Assembly: GCA_964348795.1 (NCBI GenBank)
Contig: CAYGDY010000001.1
Coordinates: 186,001 to 250,000, forward strand
Direction of reading: 5' to 3'
DNA from: JADLAT01 sp964348795
GTDB taxonomy: Bacteria; Pseudomonadota; Alphaproteobacteria; Micavibrionales; Micavibrionaceae
Length of the DNA: 64,000 bases
Part shown: positions 24,762 through 34,290 of the stretch, piece by piece
How the letters are laid out: every line of letters starts with the position of its first letter
Position numbering within the stretch: the first letter of the stretch is position 1
The notes under the pieces: generated by a model
What the model was told of the DNA's origin: nothing
Databases searched by the model: none
What the model saw: only the letters and a program-made list of their open reading frames with translations
Program-made: the position numbers and the translations under genes

Positions 24762-25328
24762 ATGAAAGTGACGGCAATCAGCCTGAGAAAAGGCAATGTC
24801 ATAGAATATAACGGCAAGTTGTGCGTGATCGTGAAAAACGAGATTTTGCAACCTGGAAAGGGCGCGTCCGTTTCCCAGATTGAAATGCGGGATATCCGGA
24901 CCGGCAACAAGGACAATGTCCGTTTCAGAACACAGGAAACGGTCGAGCGTGTCCGGCTGGAGCAGGATCAATACCAGTTCCTCTACGCCGATGACAATGG
25001 CTATAATTTCATGCATCAGGGCACGTACGAGCAAATCATCATCCCGCGGGATGTCATCGGCTATCCGGCGGTGTTCCTGCAGGAAGGCATGATTGTAGAA
25101 GTCGAAACCTTTGAAGGCGAGCCTTTGGGAGTCTCCTTGCCTGATACGGTGATCATGAAAATTATAGAGGCAGAGCCCGTTGTGAAAGGCCAGACGGCCA
25201 CAACCTCCTACAAGCCAGCTATTATTGAAAACGGGGAAAAAGTCATGGTGCCCCCGCACGTGGGATCGGGGATCCGGATCATTGTCCGCACCGAAGACGG
25301 TTCCTATGTCGAGCGGGCCAAGGACTAG
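24762..25328 (+). CDS. efp: Elongation factor P
   Basis: The protein has 188 residues, the standard length, with KOW-like and two OB domains. The loop 'LQPGKGAS' places Lys33 at the position that is usually modified (beta-lysyl-Lys in many proteobacteria). EF-P relieves ribosome stalling at polyproline stretches. No EpmA/EpmB genes are in the window. It is followed 47 bp later by the suhB-like gene. Confidence 0.97.
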   Translation: MKVTAISLRKGNVIEYNGKLCVIVKNEILQPGKGASVSQIEMRDIRTGNKDNVRFRTQETVERVRLEQDQYQFLYADDNGYNFMHQGTYEQIIIPRDVIGYPAVFLQEGMIVEVETFEGEPLGVSLPDTVIMKIIEAEPVVKGQTATTSYKPAIIENGEKVMVPPHVGSGIRIIVRTEDGSYVERAKD

Positions 25329-25375
25329 GACAACACGAAAACAACCATTCTCTTTGTTAAAAGGCGTATCACTGT

Positions 25376-26170
25376 ATGGCTCTGCACTCTCCGGATTTGA
25401 TGATCATGATACGGGCGGCGGAAAAAGCCGCCAAATCCCTGATACGGGATTTTGGAGAAGTGGAGCAGTTGCAGGTCTCCCAAAAGGGGCCCGGGGATTT
25501 CGTCAGCGCGGCGGACCGGCGGGCCGAGAAAGTCCTGTTTGAGGAACTGCAAAAGGCGCGGCCCGATTACACGTTTTTGATGGAAGAGTCCGGTCTTGTC
25601 GAAGGCAAAGATCTGACGAAGCGCTTCATTATAGATCCCCTTGACGGCACCACGAATTTCCTGCACGGGATCCCCCACTGGGCGATTTCCATTGGTCTGG
25701 AGGTGGACGGTGAAATGGTCGCGGGCCTTATTCTGGACCCGATCAAGGACGAACTGTTTACTGCCGAGAAAAACGGCGGCGCTTTCATGCGGCGTAAACG
25801 CCTGCGGGTTTCGGGCCGGATTGATCTGATGCAGGCCACCATTGCCACCGGAGCCCCCCGCCGCTCCAAGGACTCCCAAGGACTCTTTATGCGGGAATAT
25901 CAGGCTATGCTGGGTTTTACCCCGGGTTTGCGGCGCTTTGGCTCTGCGGCACTCGATCTGGCCTATGTCGCGGCGGGGCGCTATGAGGGTTTCTGGGAAC
26001 GGGATCTCAAGCCGTGGGATATTGCGGCAGGCCTCCTGATTGTCAAGGAAGCGGGCGGTATCACGGGTAATATTGACGACGAACGCACTTCACCCCTGCA
26101 ATCAGGTGCGGTTCTCGCAACAAACAGCGCGCTATTTTCTGATATCAAAAAGGTCTTGAAAGCCGCATGA
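25376..26170 (+). CDS. suhB: Inositol monophosphatase family protein (SuhB-like)
   Basis: The protein has 264 residues. The metal-binding signature 'IDPLDGTTNFLHGIPHW' (about residues 85-101) and 'WERDLKPWDIAAGLLIVKEAGG' (about 204-225) define the family. Substrate could be inositol-1-phosphate or a related sugar phosphate. In alphaproteobacteria the gene often follows efp, as here. The end overlaps the next gene by ATGA. Confidence 0.93.
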   Translation: MALHSPDLMIMIRAAEKAAKSLIRDFGEVEQLQVSQKGPGDFVSAADRRAEKVLFEELQKARPDYTFLMEESGLVEGKDLTKRFIIDPLDGTTNFLHGIPHWAISIGLEVDGEMVAGLILDPIKDELFTAEKNGGAFMRRKRLRVSGRIDLMQATIATGAPRRSKDSQGLFMREYQAMLGFTPGLRRFGSAALDLAYVAAGRYEGFWERDLKPWDIAAGLLIVKEAGGITGNIDDERTSPLQSGAVLATNSALFSDIKKVLKAA

Positions 26171-26592
26171 CGGGATGTTTTGTGACACATATCCGGATCA
26201 TTGTTCTGCTCGGTATCGCTGGTATTTTGGGGTTCATTCCTTTTTTGCGCGCCCATGCCCTGGAATACCCTATACACGGGAGTCTTTCGTTTGAGTACGC
26301 CAATGCAACCTCCGAGGATCTCTCTTTGGAACAAAAGGAAGCCTTAAGAGCCCGATTTGTAGGAATGCTCAAAGATCTATCAGAATCCCGCCTTGAAATC
26401 AAAGTCGTGACACAAGGAGGAGAGGGTTCGGTCAGCACCTTGCGGCGTTTATCTTTGCGCCGAGCGCTTGCGCTGGAACAGTTTTTTGCTGGTTTTGGCA
26501 TTGCCAAAGACCGGATAGACCTGTTGCCTCTGGGGAAAACTGGAGAAAAACAGTTAAAAAATGCAGTGGAATGTGCTATCCGCTTGCATTAG
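26167..26592 (+). CDS. Secreted protein with OmpA-like C-terminal segment
   Basis: The protein has 141 residues. An N-terminal signal sequence covers about residues 8-31. The C-terminal part 'LSLRRALALEQFFAGFGIAKDRIDLLPLGKTG' resembles the last helix and strand of OmpA-family peptidoglycan-binding domains, but the full domain seems shortened. The start overlaps the suhB stop. Probably periplasmic; peptidoglycan binding is a guess. Confidence 0.6.
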   Translation: MTGCFVTHIRIIVLLGIAGILGFIPFLRAHALEYPIHGSLSFEYANATSEDLSLEQKEALRARFVGMLKDLSESRLEIKVVTQGGEGSVSTLRRLSLRRALALEQFFAGFGIAKDRIDLLPLGKTGEKQLKNAVECAIRLH

Positions 26593-26618
26593 AGTGGTCT
26601 TGCTCAATAAAGGAGCCT

Positions 26619-26669
26619 TGTCATCCTGTTGGCATTTTGCGAAGCAAAATTTACACAAACGGGATCCAT
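26619..26669. repeat. GTCAT-type palindromic repeat
   Basis: TGTCATCCTGTTGGCATTTTGCGAAGCAAAATT... ends near GGGATCCATG; it matches the left half of the repeat at 17415, including the hairpin ATTTTGC/GCAAAAT. Lies between the OmpA-like gene and the DsbA-like gene. Confidence 0.7.
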
Positions 26670-26693
26670 GAATGAGAGCGAAGGAGATAAAAA

Positions 26694-27569
26694 ATGACTA
26701 ACGAAGCCCCCCCTAAAAAAGCAGACAAGACGTTTTTGCTGGTCGCACTGGTGGCCTTTATGATACTGGCTGTTTTGTATGCGCTTTCGCTTTCTCCGCA
26801 GAAAGCGCCGGAAGTCGCAAGTGATGATAGCGCCGCGTCCCCTGCTACCGCAACGGCGGCCTTTGATCTGGAAAAAGCCAAAGCAGAGCATATTTTAGGG
26901 GATGAAAAAGCGCCGATCAGGATTACGGAACATGCTTCCCTCACCTGCTCCCACTGCGCGCACTTTCACAAGGAAAGTTTCGATGCTTTCAAAAAAGCCT
27001 ATATCGATACCGGAAAGGCTTATCTGGTCTTTTCGGACTTTCCCTTGAATGCCCCCGCTATGAAGGCCAGCCAATTGGCGCGCTGTATGCCGGATGACAA
27101 ATATTTCGATTTTATCCATGACCTGTTTACCACGCAGGATCAATGGGCGTTCAATGACAAGTACCTGATAACCCTCAAGACCAAAGCCAAAGAATTTGGC
27201 CTTGACGAGGCCACGGCACAGGCTTGTCTGGACAGCAAGGATCTGCAGACGGCTATTTCCGACAAGATGCAAGCGGCCGGCGAGCAGTGGTCCATTTCCT
27301 CCACACCCAGCTTTGTGGTGAATAACCAGATTATCATTGCGGGGGCCCTGCCTTTTGCCGAATTTGATAAAAAAGTGCAGGACGCTTTGGCAGAAATCCA
27401 GACCAGAACCACAACAGGTCTGCCGCAACCGGCAAATACTCAGGACTCTGGCCTTGCCCCTGATTCTGTCACAGGAGGAAGTGCTGTCCGGCATACAGTC
27501 ATTACGCCTGAACCGGTAGAGCCTTCCCCTGCTACACCAGATTCTGGAGCAGAGTCCGAGGGGCGATGA
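26694..27569 (+). CDS. DsbA-family thioredoxin-like disulfide protein, membrane-anchored
   Basis: The protein has 291 residues. Residues about 12-33 form an N-terminal membrane anchor. The thioredoxin-fold part carries the redox motif CSHC (about residues 85-88) in 'SLTCSHCAHFH' and the cis-Pro segment 'SSTPSFVVNNQ'. The last 60 residues are Pro/Thr/Ser-rich and disordered. Role: periplasmic disulfide oxidation or isomerisation. The stop overlaps the smc start (ATGA), the usual alphaproteobacterial neighbour. Confidence 0.88.
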   Translation: MTNEAPPKKADKTFLLVALVAFMILAVLYALSLSPQKAPEVASDDSAASPATATAAFDLEKAKAEHILGDEKAPIRITEHASLTCSHCAHFHKESFDAFKKAYIDTGKAYLVFSDFPLNAPAMKASQLARCMPDDKYFDFIHDLFTTQDQWAFNDKYLITLKTKAKEFGLDEATAQACLDSKDLQTAISDKMQAAGEQWSISSTPSFVVNNQIIIAGALPFAEFDKKVQDALAEIQTRTTTGLPQPANTQDSGLAPDSVTGGSAVRHTVITPEPVEPSPATPDSGAESEGR

Positions 27570-30500
27570 TCCAGTTTCGCAAACTTCGTATCAATGGCTT
27601 CAAATCCTTTGCCGACCGGACCGAGCTTGAAATCACGCACGGTCTGAATGGTATTGTGGGCCCGAACGGATGCGGCAAATCCAATCTCGTAGAAGCCCTG
27701 CGGTGGGTCATGGGGGAAAGTTCCGCCAAGCGCATGCGCGGGGATGGCATGGAAGATGTCATCTTTAATGGCACGGCTTCCCGCTCTCGCCGAAATCTGG
27801 CTGAAGTCTCCCTTCTGCTGGACAACACACACCGGACAGCGCCACAGCCTTACAACACCGGCGATGAAATCGAGATCAGCCGTAAAATCGAACGGGATCA
27901 GGGCTCCAGCTATAAAATTAACGGTAAAGCCGTGCGGGCACGGGATGTGCAGATGCTGTTTGCCGATACAGTCACGGGCGCGAACTCTCCGGCGCTGGTT
28001 TCTCAGGGGCGTATCACCCAGATCATCAACGCCAAGCCGCTGGACCGCCGGATCATACTGGAGGAATCGGCTGGCATTTCCGGCCTGTATGTCCGCCGTC
28101 ACGAGGCGGAATTGCGCCTGAAGGCCGCCGACACCAACCTTCTGCGCGTGGAGGATGTGCTGGGGAGTATGGAAAGCCGTCTCTCGACCCTCAAGCGGCA
28201 GGCCCGTCAGGCCGCCCGCTACCGGAACCTCAGCACCCAGATTCGCCAGATGGAAATTCTGATGGCCTATATGGAATGGCAAAACCTGTCTGCGCGTATC
28301 CAAACGGCAGGCGCCCTGTTTGCCGAGGCTGAAACCACCGTGGCGCAAAAGCTGGGTGCCGTGGTGCAACTCACAAAGACTCAGGAAACGCAGGGGCAGG
28401 ATCTCCCCGCCTTGCGCCAGAACGAAGCCAGAGCGTCTGCCGCGCTTCAGGCACAAAAACTGGCCCTGCAACGTCTGGAAGATGAAGCGGAACGCACTGA
28501 AAAGCTGATCGCTGATATGAAGGCGCAGGCGCGGCAAAACGAAACTGATACGGCGCATGAAACCCAGAGCCTGACGGAAAATGCGGAAGCGCTGGAGCGG
28601 ATCGAGCGCGAGCACGCCCAGTTATTGGAAGCGGAAAAAACCGAAACCGGAAGCAGTGCAGAAAAACAAGACCTATGTGATACGCGGGCGGCGCACGTCA
28701 AAGGCCTTGAAGAGCAATATGCTGTCCTGCTGAAGGGGCATGCGGAAGCCAAAGCCCAGAAAAACGCGCTTCACCAGCGCATCCAGAGCCAGACCGCCCG
28801 TCAGACCCTTTTGAGCGCCCGCGTGGATTCGGCCCATAATGCGCTGGAAGCCCTGCTACAGAACGGCGATACCCCCGAAACCGATTACGAAACTGACATC
28901 GCTGAACAGGAGTCGCAGGCCGCGGCCCTGCAAAACCAGACAGAGGAGGCCCAGAACCATTTGGATCATCTGGTGCGGGATATTGAAACCGCCCGTACGG
29001 CCTTGCGGGAGATCGAACAGAAAAACGCAGAGTTCAATGCGGAGATCGCTACGCTGGAGCGCTTTTTAGCTTCTGGCACGGGGCAGGATTTCCCGCCGGT
29101 GCTGGATGACATGACCGCTGATGAAGGGTTTGAAAAGGCGCTGTCGCGGGCCCTCGGGGATTCCCTGATGGCCTCGCTGGATCAAAAGGCCGGTACGCTC
29201 TGGCAGGAGGCGCCCCAAAGCCGGAGGGACGTGCCTGCCCTGCCCGAGGGTGCGCAGGTGCTGGCGCCCCGTGTCAAAGCGCCAAAGGCCTTGCATCTGG
29301 CCCTTTCGCAGATTGGTGTTGTGGCGGACTTTGAAACGGGAGAAGCTTTGTGGGCCCGTCTGCAGTGCGGACAATCCCTTGTCTCGAAGGACGGAATGTA
29401 CTGGCGCTGGGATGGGTTTTCCATACGGGCCGGTTCTGTCGACCGCCATGCCCAGACACTGGAGCAGAAGAACAAACTCGAAAGCCTGTGTAAAAACCGT
29501 CCTGCGCTGGATTTGGCATTGGAAAAAGCCCGCAAAGATCTGGAGGCTCATCTGGCACGGCAGGAGGACTTGAATATCCGGATAAAAATCTTCCTGCAGA
29601 CCCAGAGGGATTTGAACGCCAGCCTGACCCGTACCCGCCAGAACTTTGCGCAGTTCAGGGAATCCCGCGCCCGCAGGGATAGTGAAAAAAACAGGTTGGA
29701 GGATCATCTTCAAACCGCACAGCACGATCTGGAGGAGGTCAGCAAGGCGCTGGAAGCCGATCAAACTCTACTGGCCACTGACGCGCATAACGAAAACCAG
29801 CCGCAAGAAGAAGCCCTTCTGGCCCTGAAGAACGCTCTGGACACGGCCCGCACGGAACACGCCGAATCCGTTCGTGCCTGTGATCTGTTTGTCCAGCAAC
29901 ACAATTCACGGCAGGCCCGTCTGCACGCCATGGCGGATGAACGGATCAATCTTCAGAACCGGACCATTCGGGCCCGTGAACGCCTCAGGCAGTTTCAGGA
30001 GCGCCAAACCACACTCCAGAATAAATTGGCAGAAATACTGGAAAATCCACGGAATTTTGAGCAAGAGCAGAGCGATCTGCTTGGCCGGATTTCAGAACAG
30101 GAGAAAAGCCATCGCGCCGTGGCAGAACAGATAGCGCGGATTGAAACCGCACGACAAGAGACGGACAAAGCCTTGAAGGAAACAGAAAATCTTTTGGGGC
30201 AGGCGCGGGAAGCCAGGGCCCATGCGCAGGCCACATGGGCCTCCCTCAAGGAACAGCACGATTCGATGCGGGCCGCCATTCAGGAAAAATTTGAAATGCC
30301 GCCACAAGACCTTCACGGGCATTCTGCGATCGAGATGGACGCGCTTTTGGATAATATCGAAGGGGTCCGGCACAAAAAAGAATCATTGATCAAGGAACGG
30401 GACGGTATCGGTCCGGTCAATTTGCGGGCGGATTTTGAGGCCGAAGAACTGGAAAAAGAGGTCAGCACCCTGATTCATGAACGCAATGATCTGTTACAGG

Positions 30501-31036
30501 CGATTGAAGAGCTCCGTGGGGGAATCCACAAAATCAACAAGGAAGCGCGGGAACGTCTCCTGACAGCCTTCGGGCATGTGAATGCCCATTTCCAGAGACT
30601 CTTTCTGCGGCTCTTTGGTGGCGGACAGGCCCATCTGGCCCTGATTGATTCGGAGGATGCGCTGGGTGCGGGGCTGGAAATTTATGCCCAGCCCCCTGGT
30701 AAAACGCTTCAATCGCTTTCCCTGCTATCGGGCGGGGAGCAAACCATGGCGTCTATCGCCTTGATTTTTGCCATGTTCCTGACCAATCCCTCGCCCATCT
30801 GTGTACTGGACGAGATTGACGCGCCGCTGGATGATGCCAACGTAGACCGTGTCTGTACCTTGCTGGAGGACATTGCGGAGCGCGGTGAAACCCGTTTTTT
30901 GATCATCACCCACCATCGCCTGACTATGGCGCGGATGGACCGCCTGTATGGTGTGACCATGGCGGAGCGCGGTGTCTCCCAGCTTGTATCGGTAGATCTT
31001 CAGCAATCCTTTGATTTTCTTGATGAGGCGGCGTAG
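27566..31036 (+). CDS. smc: Chromosome segregation SMC ATPase
   Basis: The protein has 1156 residues. N-terminal Walker A 'GPNGCGKSNLVEA' (from about residue 32), two long coiled coils rich in Gln/Glu/Ala, a hinge at about residues 500-610, then the C-terminal signature 'LLSGGEQTM' and Walker B 'ICVLDEIDAPLDD'. It forms the ring ATPase that organises and segregates the chromosome with ScpA/ScpB, which are not in the window. Translationally coupled to the DsbA-like gene. Confidence 0.96.
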   Translation: MIQFRKLRINGFKSFADRTELEITHGLNGIVGPNGCGKSNLVEALRWVMGESSAKRMRGDGMEDVIFNGTASRSRRNLAEVSLLLDNTHRTAPQPYNTGDEIEISRKIERDQGSSYKINGKAVRARDVQMLFADTVTGANSPALVSQGRITQIINAKPLDRRIILEESAGISGLYVRRHEAELRLKAADTNLLRVEDVLGSMESRLSTLKRQARQAARYRNLSTQIRQMEILMAYMEWQNLSARIQTAGALFAEAETTVAQKLGAVVQLTKTQETQGQDLPALRQNEARASAALQAQKLALQRLEDEAERTEKLIADMKAQARQNETDTAHETQSLTENAEALERIEREHAQLLEAEKTETGSSAEKQDLCDTRAAHVKGLEEQYAVLLKGHAEAKAQKNALHQRIQSQTARQTLLSARVDSAHNALEALLQNGDTPETDYETDIAEQESQAAALQNQTEEAQNHLDHLVRDIETARTALREIEQKNAEFNAEIATLERFLASGTGQDFPPVLDDMTADEGFEKALSRALGDSLMASLDQKAGTLWQEAPQSRRDVPALPEGAQVLAPRVKAPKALHLALSQIGVVADFETGEALWARLQCGQSLVSKDGMYWRWDGFSIRAGSVDRHAQTLEQKNKLESLCKNRPALDLALEKARKDLEAHLARQEDLNIRIKIFLQTQRDLNASLTRTRQNFAQFRESRARRDSEKNRLEDHLQTAQHDLEEVSKALEADQTLLATDAHNENQPQEEALLALKNALDTARTEHAESVRACDLFVQQHNSRQARLHAMADERINLQNRTIRARERLRQFQERQTTLQNKLAEILENPRNFEQEQSDLLGRISEQEKSHRAVAEQIARIETARQETDKALKETENLLGQAREARAHAQATWASLKEQHDSMRAAIQEKFEMPPQDLHGHSAIEMDALLDNIEGVRHKKESLIKERDGIGPVNLRADFEAEELEKEVSTLIHERNDLLQAIEELRGGIHKINKEARERLLTAFGHVNAHFQRLFLRLFGGGQAHLALIDSEDALGAGLEIYAQPPGKTLQSLSLLSGGEQTMASIALIFAMFLTNPSPICVLDEIDAPLDDANVDRVCTLLEDIAERGETRFLIITHHRLTMARMDRLYGVTMAERGVSQLVSVDLQQSFDFLDEAA

Positions 31037-31042
31037 GCGAAT

Positions 31043-31378
31043 ATGACCCAGGATTTGGACGATCTCGCCTGCAAAATAGAGCAGGCCCGCGCAGGAAACC
31101 CTGAAAAAGCGGCCCATAAAAAGAAGGAACTCCAGAACAAGGCGGGTATGCAGGCCGGTATGGAGTTTGTTATTGCCATTACGCTTTCCAGTTTTTTGGG
31201 ATTCAAGCTGGATCAGTGGGCCGGTACCATGCCGCTCTTCCTGATACTCTTTTTTCTTCTGGGGACGGGGGCAGGTTTTCTGAGTGTTTTTAAAGCCTCG
31301 CAAAATTGTGGGGCCGGTGTTGGATTTTCTGCATTGCATAAGGAAGAAAAAAAGGCTAAGAAGACACCAAAAGATTAA
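31043..31378 (+). CDS. atpI: ATP synthase protein I (AtpI)
   Basis: The protein has 111 residues. A charged N-terminal helix (about 1-35) is followed by two TM segments (about 38-53 and 60-82) with 'GFKLDQWAGT' between them, typical of AtpI. It assists assembly of the c-ring or metal supply for it. First gene of the F0 operon, 6 bp after smc. Confidence 0.88.
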   Translation: MTQDLDDLACKIEQARAGNPEKAAHKKKELQNKAGMQAGMEFVIAITLSSFLGFKLDQWAGTMPLFLILFFLLGTGAGFLSVFKASQNCGAGVGFSALHKEEKKAKKTPKD

Positions 31379-31409
31379 AATCTTAAGAAATAAAAGGAAA
31401 AGGTCGAAC

Positions 31410-32156
31410 GTGTCTGATCCCATTCACCAGTTTATCATCGAGCCTCTCGTGCGATTCGAGCCCTACGGCATCAATCTGTCTTTTACAAATTCGTCCCTCT
31501 GGATGATGGTGGCCGCCGCAACATCTATCCTCTTTTTGACCGTCTCTATCCAGAAACAGGCTCTGGTGCCCAGCCGCCTGCAATCGGTTTCGGAGATGCT
31601 ATATGAATTTATCGCCGGTATGATTCGGGAGAATGTCGGGTCCCGTGGCCGGCAGTATTTCCCGTTTGTCTTTACCCTTTTTATGGTGGTCCTGATGGGG
31701 AATGTTCTGGGGCTTCTCCCCTATGCCTTTACCTATACCAGCCATATCATCGTGACAGGGGCTTTGGCGTCCTCTGTTTTTCTGGCCGTTGTGGCTTTCG
31801 GGTTCAAGAATCATGGCCTTCATTTCCTGTCGCTGTTTGCGCCGCCCGGCGTGCCGCTGGCTTTGCAGTTTCTGATTGTGCCGCTGGAGCTTCTCTCCTT
31901 TATGACACGCCCCTTTACGCTGGCTCTGCGGTTGTTCGCCAATATGATGGCGGGGCACCTGATGCTCAAGGTTTTTGCGGGCTTTAGCACGATGTTGCTG
32001 GGGCTGGGGGGGCTGGGTGTGCTGGCGGGTGCCGTACCGATGCTGTTCAATGTTGCCCTGTTGGTGCTGGAATTGCTGGTGGCGGTATTACAGGCCTATA
32101 TTTTTGCAATATTAACCTGCATTTATTTGAAAGATACGGTTGATCTTCATCATTAA
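31410..32156 (+). CDS. atpB: ATP synthase F0 subunit a
   Basis: The protein has 248 residues from GTG 31410, chosen because 'SDPIHQFIIEPL' is the family start and AAAAGG lies upstream; the frame is open further upstream but overlaps atpI. Five or six TM helices; the essential Arg lies in 'LALRLFANMMAGH' (about residue 170). It forms the proton half-channels facing the c-ring. Confidence 0.96.
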   Translation: MSDPIHQFIIEPLVRFEPYGINLSFTNSSLWMMVAAATSILFLTVSIQKQALVPSRLQSVSEMLYEFIAGMIRENVGSRGRQYFPFVFTLFMVVLMGNVLGLLPYAFTYTSHIIVTGALASSVFLAVVAFGFKNHGLHFLSLFAPPGVPLALQFLIVPLELLSFMTRPFTLALRLFANMMAGHLMLKVFAGFSTMLLGLGGLGVLAGAVPMLFNVALLVLELLVAVLQAYIFAILTCIYLKDTVDLHH

Positions 32157-32233
32157 ATATGTAGGATACGCCCGAAAAGAATTCAAACTTGAATACGGAC
32201 TGACATTTAAACCAAAAGAAGGAAACGAAAACG

Positions 32234-32458
32234 ATGGAACTTGAATCTGTGAAATTGATTGCGGCGGCTGTTGCGCTTTTGCCTATGTTTGGCGTGGCAA
32301 TAAGCTTGGGGATGATTTTCTCGTCCTACAACGATGCGATTGGCCGTAACCCTAAAGCCGATGAAATTCTGGGTGGCAAGTACATGCTGTTCTTTGCTTT
32401 GACAGAAGCGTTGGCGATTTTTGCGCTCGGGGTTTCTCTCCTGATTTTGTTCAAGTAA
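32234..32458 (+). CDS. atpE: ATP synthase F0 subunit c
   Basis: The protein has 74 residues with two TM helices joined by the polar loop 'RNPKAD'. The proton-binding Glu is in helix 2 ('ALTEALAIFALG'). Forms the rotating c-ring. Preceded by AAGGAAACG-type SD. Confidence 0.97.
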   Translation: MELESVKLIAAAVALLPMFGVAISLGMIFSSYNDAIGRNPKADEILGGKYMLFFALTEALAIFALGVSLLILFK

Positions 32459-32469
32459 GACATTTTGAA

Positions 32470-33240
32470 GTGTTCTTGATGCGCAGGATGTATTTGAAAA
32501 TTGGGGTAAAGGTGCTCTTGTTCTGTCTTCTGGCAGGGCCCGCCTTTTCTGCCGATCCTCTTTTGGATGAAATGTCGGGGGAGACTTCCCCTGTCATTTC
32601 GGCGGCGCCAGCCCCTTCTGCGGGACACGAAGGTGAAAGTCCTGTGATCTCACCAGATATTCAGGGCCCTCAGGGGCTTACCCTGCAACCTCTCGAAGGG
32701 GGAGGCTCTCATGTTCGTGAGGCAGAACATTCCATTTCTGCGGGCTTGCCCCAGATGGACCCGACATGGTTTGCCAGTCAGGTCTTCTGGATGGCTGTGA
32801 CCTTTGTCTTGCTCTATGCGGTGTTCTCTACGAAAATTTTGCCGGATATCTCTTCCACACTGGAAAAGCGCCGGAACCAGATTCAAGGTGATCTCGATAC
32901 GGCCCAGAAACTCAGGGACAATGCAGAGGAGGTCAAGGCCGCCTACGAGGCGTTGATGCTTCAGGCGCGCGATAAGGCTTCCGCGTTTTTTTCGGTCGCG
33001 GATGATAAAATAAAAAAGAAAACTTTCAAGGCCATGGAGGGGTTTGCCTTGCGTGCCGAGAAAGAAACAAAACTCATGGAAGAGTCCATCACAGAAGCCA
33101 AAAACGTGGCTATGGGTGAGATGCATACCGTGGCGGCGGATCTCGCCCGCCATGCCGCAGAAAAAATTATAGGGCTTTCCACAGATCTTGATCAGACCAG
33201 AGCTTTGATCGAGGATATCCAGCAACGAAAGGTCGCCTGA
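32470..33240 (+). CDS. atpF': ATP synthase F0 subunit b' with long N-terminal extension
   Basis: The protein has 256 residues, well above the usual 160-200. Residues about 8-28 look like a signal peptide ending 'GPAFSA', followed by about 70 Pro/Ser/Gly-rich residues. Then comes the canonical b' TM helix (about 97-118) and a long coiled coil. It pairs with subunit b as the peripheral stalk. The stop overlaps the atpF start. An ATG at 32479 is an alternative start. Confidence 0.88.
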   Translation: MFLMRRMYLKIGVKVLLFCLLAGPAFSADPLLDEMSGETSPVISAAPAPSAGHEGESPVISPDIQGPQGLTLQPLEGGGSHVREAEHSISAGLPQMDPTWFASQVFWMAVTFVLLYAVFSTKILPDISSTLEKRRNQIQGDLDTAQKLRDNAEEVKAAYEALMLQARDKASAFFSVADDKIKKKTFKAMEGFALRAEKETKLMEESITEAKNVAMGEMHTVAADLARHAAEKIIGLSTDLDQTRALIEDIQQRKVA

Positions 33241-33728
33241 TGTCGTTTTTACAAGATCCTGCCATATGGCTTTTGATCTCTTTTCTGGTCTTTTCCGGTG
33301 TCTTGTGGAAATTCGGGAAGAATGCGTTTGTGTCCATGCTGGATAACCGGATCCAGTCCATACGCGATGAAATCAAGCTTGCGGAAAATTTGCGGGTTGA
33401 GGCGCAGGAAATGCTGGCCCAGTACCAGCGCAAGCAAAGGGACGCCGAAAAAGAGGCCGAGAAAATCATTGCGCAGGCGGAGAAGCAGGCCGATGATATC
33501 CGTAAAAAAGCGGAAGCGGATTTGAGCGAAACCGTGGACCGCCGTGAAAAGCAATTGCAGGACCGTCTGGCACGCCTGAGAGACAACGCCAAAGAGGATA
33601 TCCGTCAGTATGCGGCGACTCTGGCTCTGGAGGCGACATACCAGATTATTGATAAAAAACTGGATAAAACAGCGAATGCCAATCTGGTCGATCAGGCCAT
33701 TCAAGGCCTTTCCGCCCATCTGGGATAA
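33240..33728 (+). CDS. atpF: ATP synthase F0 subunit b
   Basis: The protein has 162 residues: one N-terminal TM helix (about 8-26), then a charged coiled coil to the end. Forms the stator stalk together with b'. F1 genes are not nearby, as usual in alphaproteobacteria where F0 and F1 operons are split. Confidence 0.94.
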   Translation: MSFLQDPAIWLLISFLVFSGVLWKFGKNAFVSMLDNRIQSIRDEIKLAENLRVEAQEMLAQYQRKQRDAEKEAEKIIAQAEKQADDIRKKAEADLSETVDRREKQLQDRLARLRDNAKEDIRQYAATLALEATYQIIDKKLDKTANANLVDQAIQGLSAHLG

Positions 33729-33760
33729 TCCTTCATCTCCTCCCCTCCCCTTGTTTCAAA

Positions 33761-33808
33761 CATCATCCCGTGGGCAAGGGCGAAGCCTTTTAGAGTGCGG
33801 GGGTAACG
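33761..33808. repeat. Decayed GTCAT-type palindromic repeat
   Basis: CATCATCCCGTGGGCAAGGG... GTGCGGGGGTAACG resembles the repeat at 17415-17544 with several changes. It fills the gap between the convergent atpF and DUF2059 genes. Confidence 0.55.
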
Positions 33809-33813
33809 CGGCT

Positions 33814-34290
33814 CTACTCCTGCGTTTCCGTTTTCAACCGCATCAGTCCTTGATCCAGCATTTTCACGATAGCAGGCTGGACCCGCCCCTGAAACAGGGG
33901 CAATTTTTCCTTGATCGAACGGGATTCAGGCCGCTTGTAATAGTCGACCATGACCTGTAATTCACTTTCTGTGAAAAGCTCGGCATACGAGTCCCGCGCT
34001 GTTTTTTCGAGGGCCTGCGCGTCAATGAATTTCATGAGCGCCATGCGGAAAATATCCCGATCCTTTTGCGGGGTGTCCGCCATGGTTTTGGTGATGTAAT
34101 AGGTCACGGCCCGATCAATCTGGTCCGTCACAGGGTCCAGCTTCAGCATTTCATCTATCAGGATTTCCCGCCGGATCAGCGTTGCGGAGTCCATGAGCAC
34201 ACTCTCTTCCGCCCATACCGATGCGGTCATCCCGATAAAAAAGAGAAGCAACAGGCCAAAAGGCACAGATTGTCTAAAACGGAATTTCAT
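33814..34290 (-). CDS. Secreted DUF2059-like protein
   Basis: The protein has 158 residues from the Met at 34290. A signal peptide covers about residues 1-27 (ends 'ASVWAEE'). The remainder is helical with the DUF2059-like core 'FTESELQVMVDYYKRPESRSIKEKLP'. Likely periplasmic; function unknown. The start overlaps the ssb stop by 17 bp. Confidence 0.75.
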   Translation of the reverse strand: MKFRFRQSVPFGLLLLFFIGMTASVWAEESVLMDSATLIRREILIDEMLKLDPVTDQIDRAVTYYITKTMADTPQKDRDIFRMALMKFIDAQALEKTARDSYAELFTESELQVMVDYYKRPESRSIKEKLPLFQGRVQPAIVKMLDQGLMRLKTETQE

